Of a DNA stretch of 64,000 nt, positions 63,907 through 64,000 are shown one piece after another (the stretch's first letter is position 1; every line of letters begins with the position of its first letter). A model generated the notes under the pieces. It did not search any database and was not told the DNA's origin. It saw only the letters and a list, made by a program, of their open reading frames with translations. The position numbers were made by a program, and so were the translations under genes. The stretch comes from Mycobacterium sp. (GTDB taxonomy: Bacteria; Actinomycetota; Actinomycetes; Mycobacteriales; Mycobacteriaceae), in the NCBI GenBank assembly GCA_021732005.1, contig JAKFVT010000026.1, positions 1 through 64,000 on the forward strand. The letters are read 5' to 3'.

Positions 63907-64000
63907 CTAACCGATCTTGCGGTCGCGGCTCTTCCGCCGGGACGCCAGCTCGTCCTCCGGCGAGGCGATCGACTCGCCACCGTCGGCCCGCTCGCCGGGG
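63907..64000 (-). CDS. 3' end of an unidentified gene
   Basis: On the minus strand an open frame enters from the right edge and stops at TAG (63909-63907). The visible C-terminus reads GERADGGESIASPEDELASRRKSRDRKIG. It is charged, with the look of a disordered tail. In M. tuberculosis the genes next to gcvB are a MerR-type regulator (Rv1830) and Rv1831, so a MerR regulator tail is one possibility, but nothing in the visible residues proves it. Confidence 0.4.
   Translation of the reverse strand, partial: PGERADGGESIASPEDELASRRKSRDRKIG

Overview
This is chromosomal DNA of a high-GC actinobacterium, almost certainly a fast-growing environmental Mycobacterium (Mycolicibacterium). The lineage markers are an antigen 85 mycolyltransferase, the Apa secreted glycoprotein, a Rv0203-type hemophore, F420-type oxidoreductases, IdeR iron boxes and many leaderless genes. 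From about 18.6 kb to the end, gene order follows the M. tuberculosis Rv1868-to-Rv1832 block in reverse. A Lon protease (absent from M. tuberculosis), a phosphoketolase and a sulfatase argue against the tuberculosis complex. Identifications rest on recalled family knowledge and motifs; no database search was run.

Layout. 0-4.6 kb: edge of a DUF222/HNH (13E12) gene, a PPOX/EthD gene pair, an arylsulfatase and a thioesterase. 4.7-11.4 kb: purine-type permease, cupin, TPR protein, rhomboid-like protein, deaminase, GH13 enzyme, DUF1810. 11.6-15.2 kb: antigen 85C-like fbpC and lon, which has a stress-type promoter and a HAIR-like operator. 15.2-18.6 kb: TfoX-like, F420 oxidoreductase, HhH nuclease-like, DUF72 and SHOCT proteins. 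18.6-27.7 kb: Rv1868-like fusion, thiolase-like protein, hydrolase, repeat lipoprotein, aldehyde dehydrogenase and a double CoA-transferase. 27.8-33.6 kb: phosphoketolase, CPBP protease, CGNR regulator, adhA, GlsB. 33.7-36.7 kb: apa and modCB without modA. 36.8-41.9 kb: SDR-like, LLM oxidoreductase, ndh, hemophore, orphan PrrB-like kinase. 41.9-46.7 kb: ureABCFGD. 46.7-49.2 kb: a thioesterase, the iron-regulated small RNA MrsI, an IdeR-controlled FhuF-like gene, blaI and a BlaR-type M56 protease. 49.2-55.7 kb: gnd, guaB1, two CNNM/HlyC proteins and a glycosylase-like gene. 55.7-64 kb: glcB, an Rv1836c-like protein, a hydrolase, gcvP with a tandem glycine riboswitch, and the 3' end of one more gene.

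Regulatory highlights. (1) The MrsI locus shows every element of an IdeR-repressed small RNA: -35, 17-nt spacer, -10, iron box over the spacer and -10, and a 13-bp terminator hairpin. (2) The lon promoter combines a SigH/SigE-type GGGAACA-N16-GGTT with an overlapping HspR-like dyad. (3) At least twelve genes carry TANNNT 6-7 nt before the start codon and are probably leaderless; this decides several starts. No tRNA, rRNA, CRISPR array, insertion sequence or prophage was seen. No gene-free stretch exceeds about 300 bp; the longest, upstream of gcvP, holds the riboswitch.
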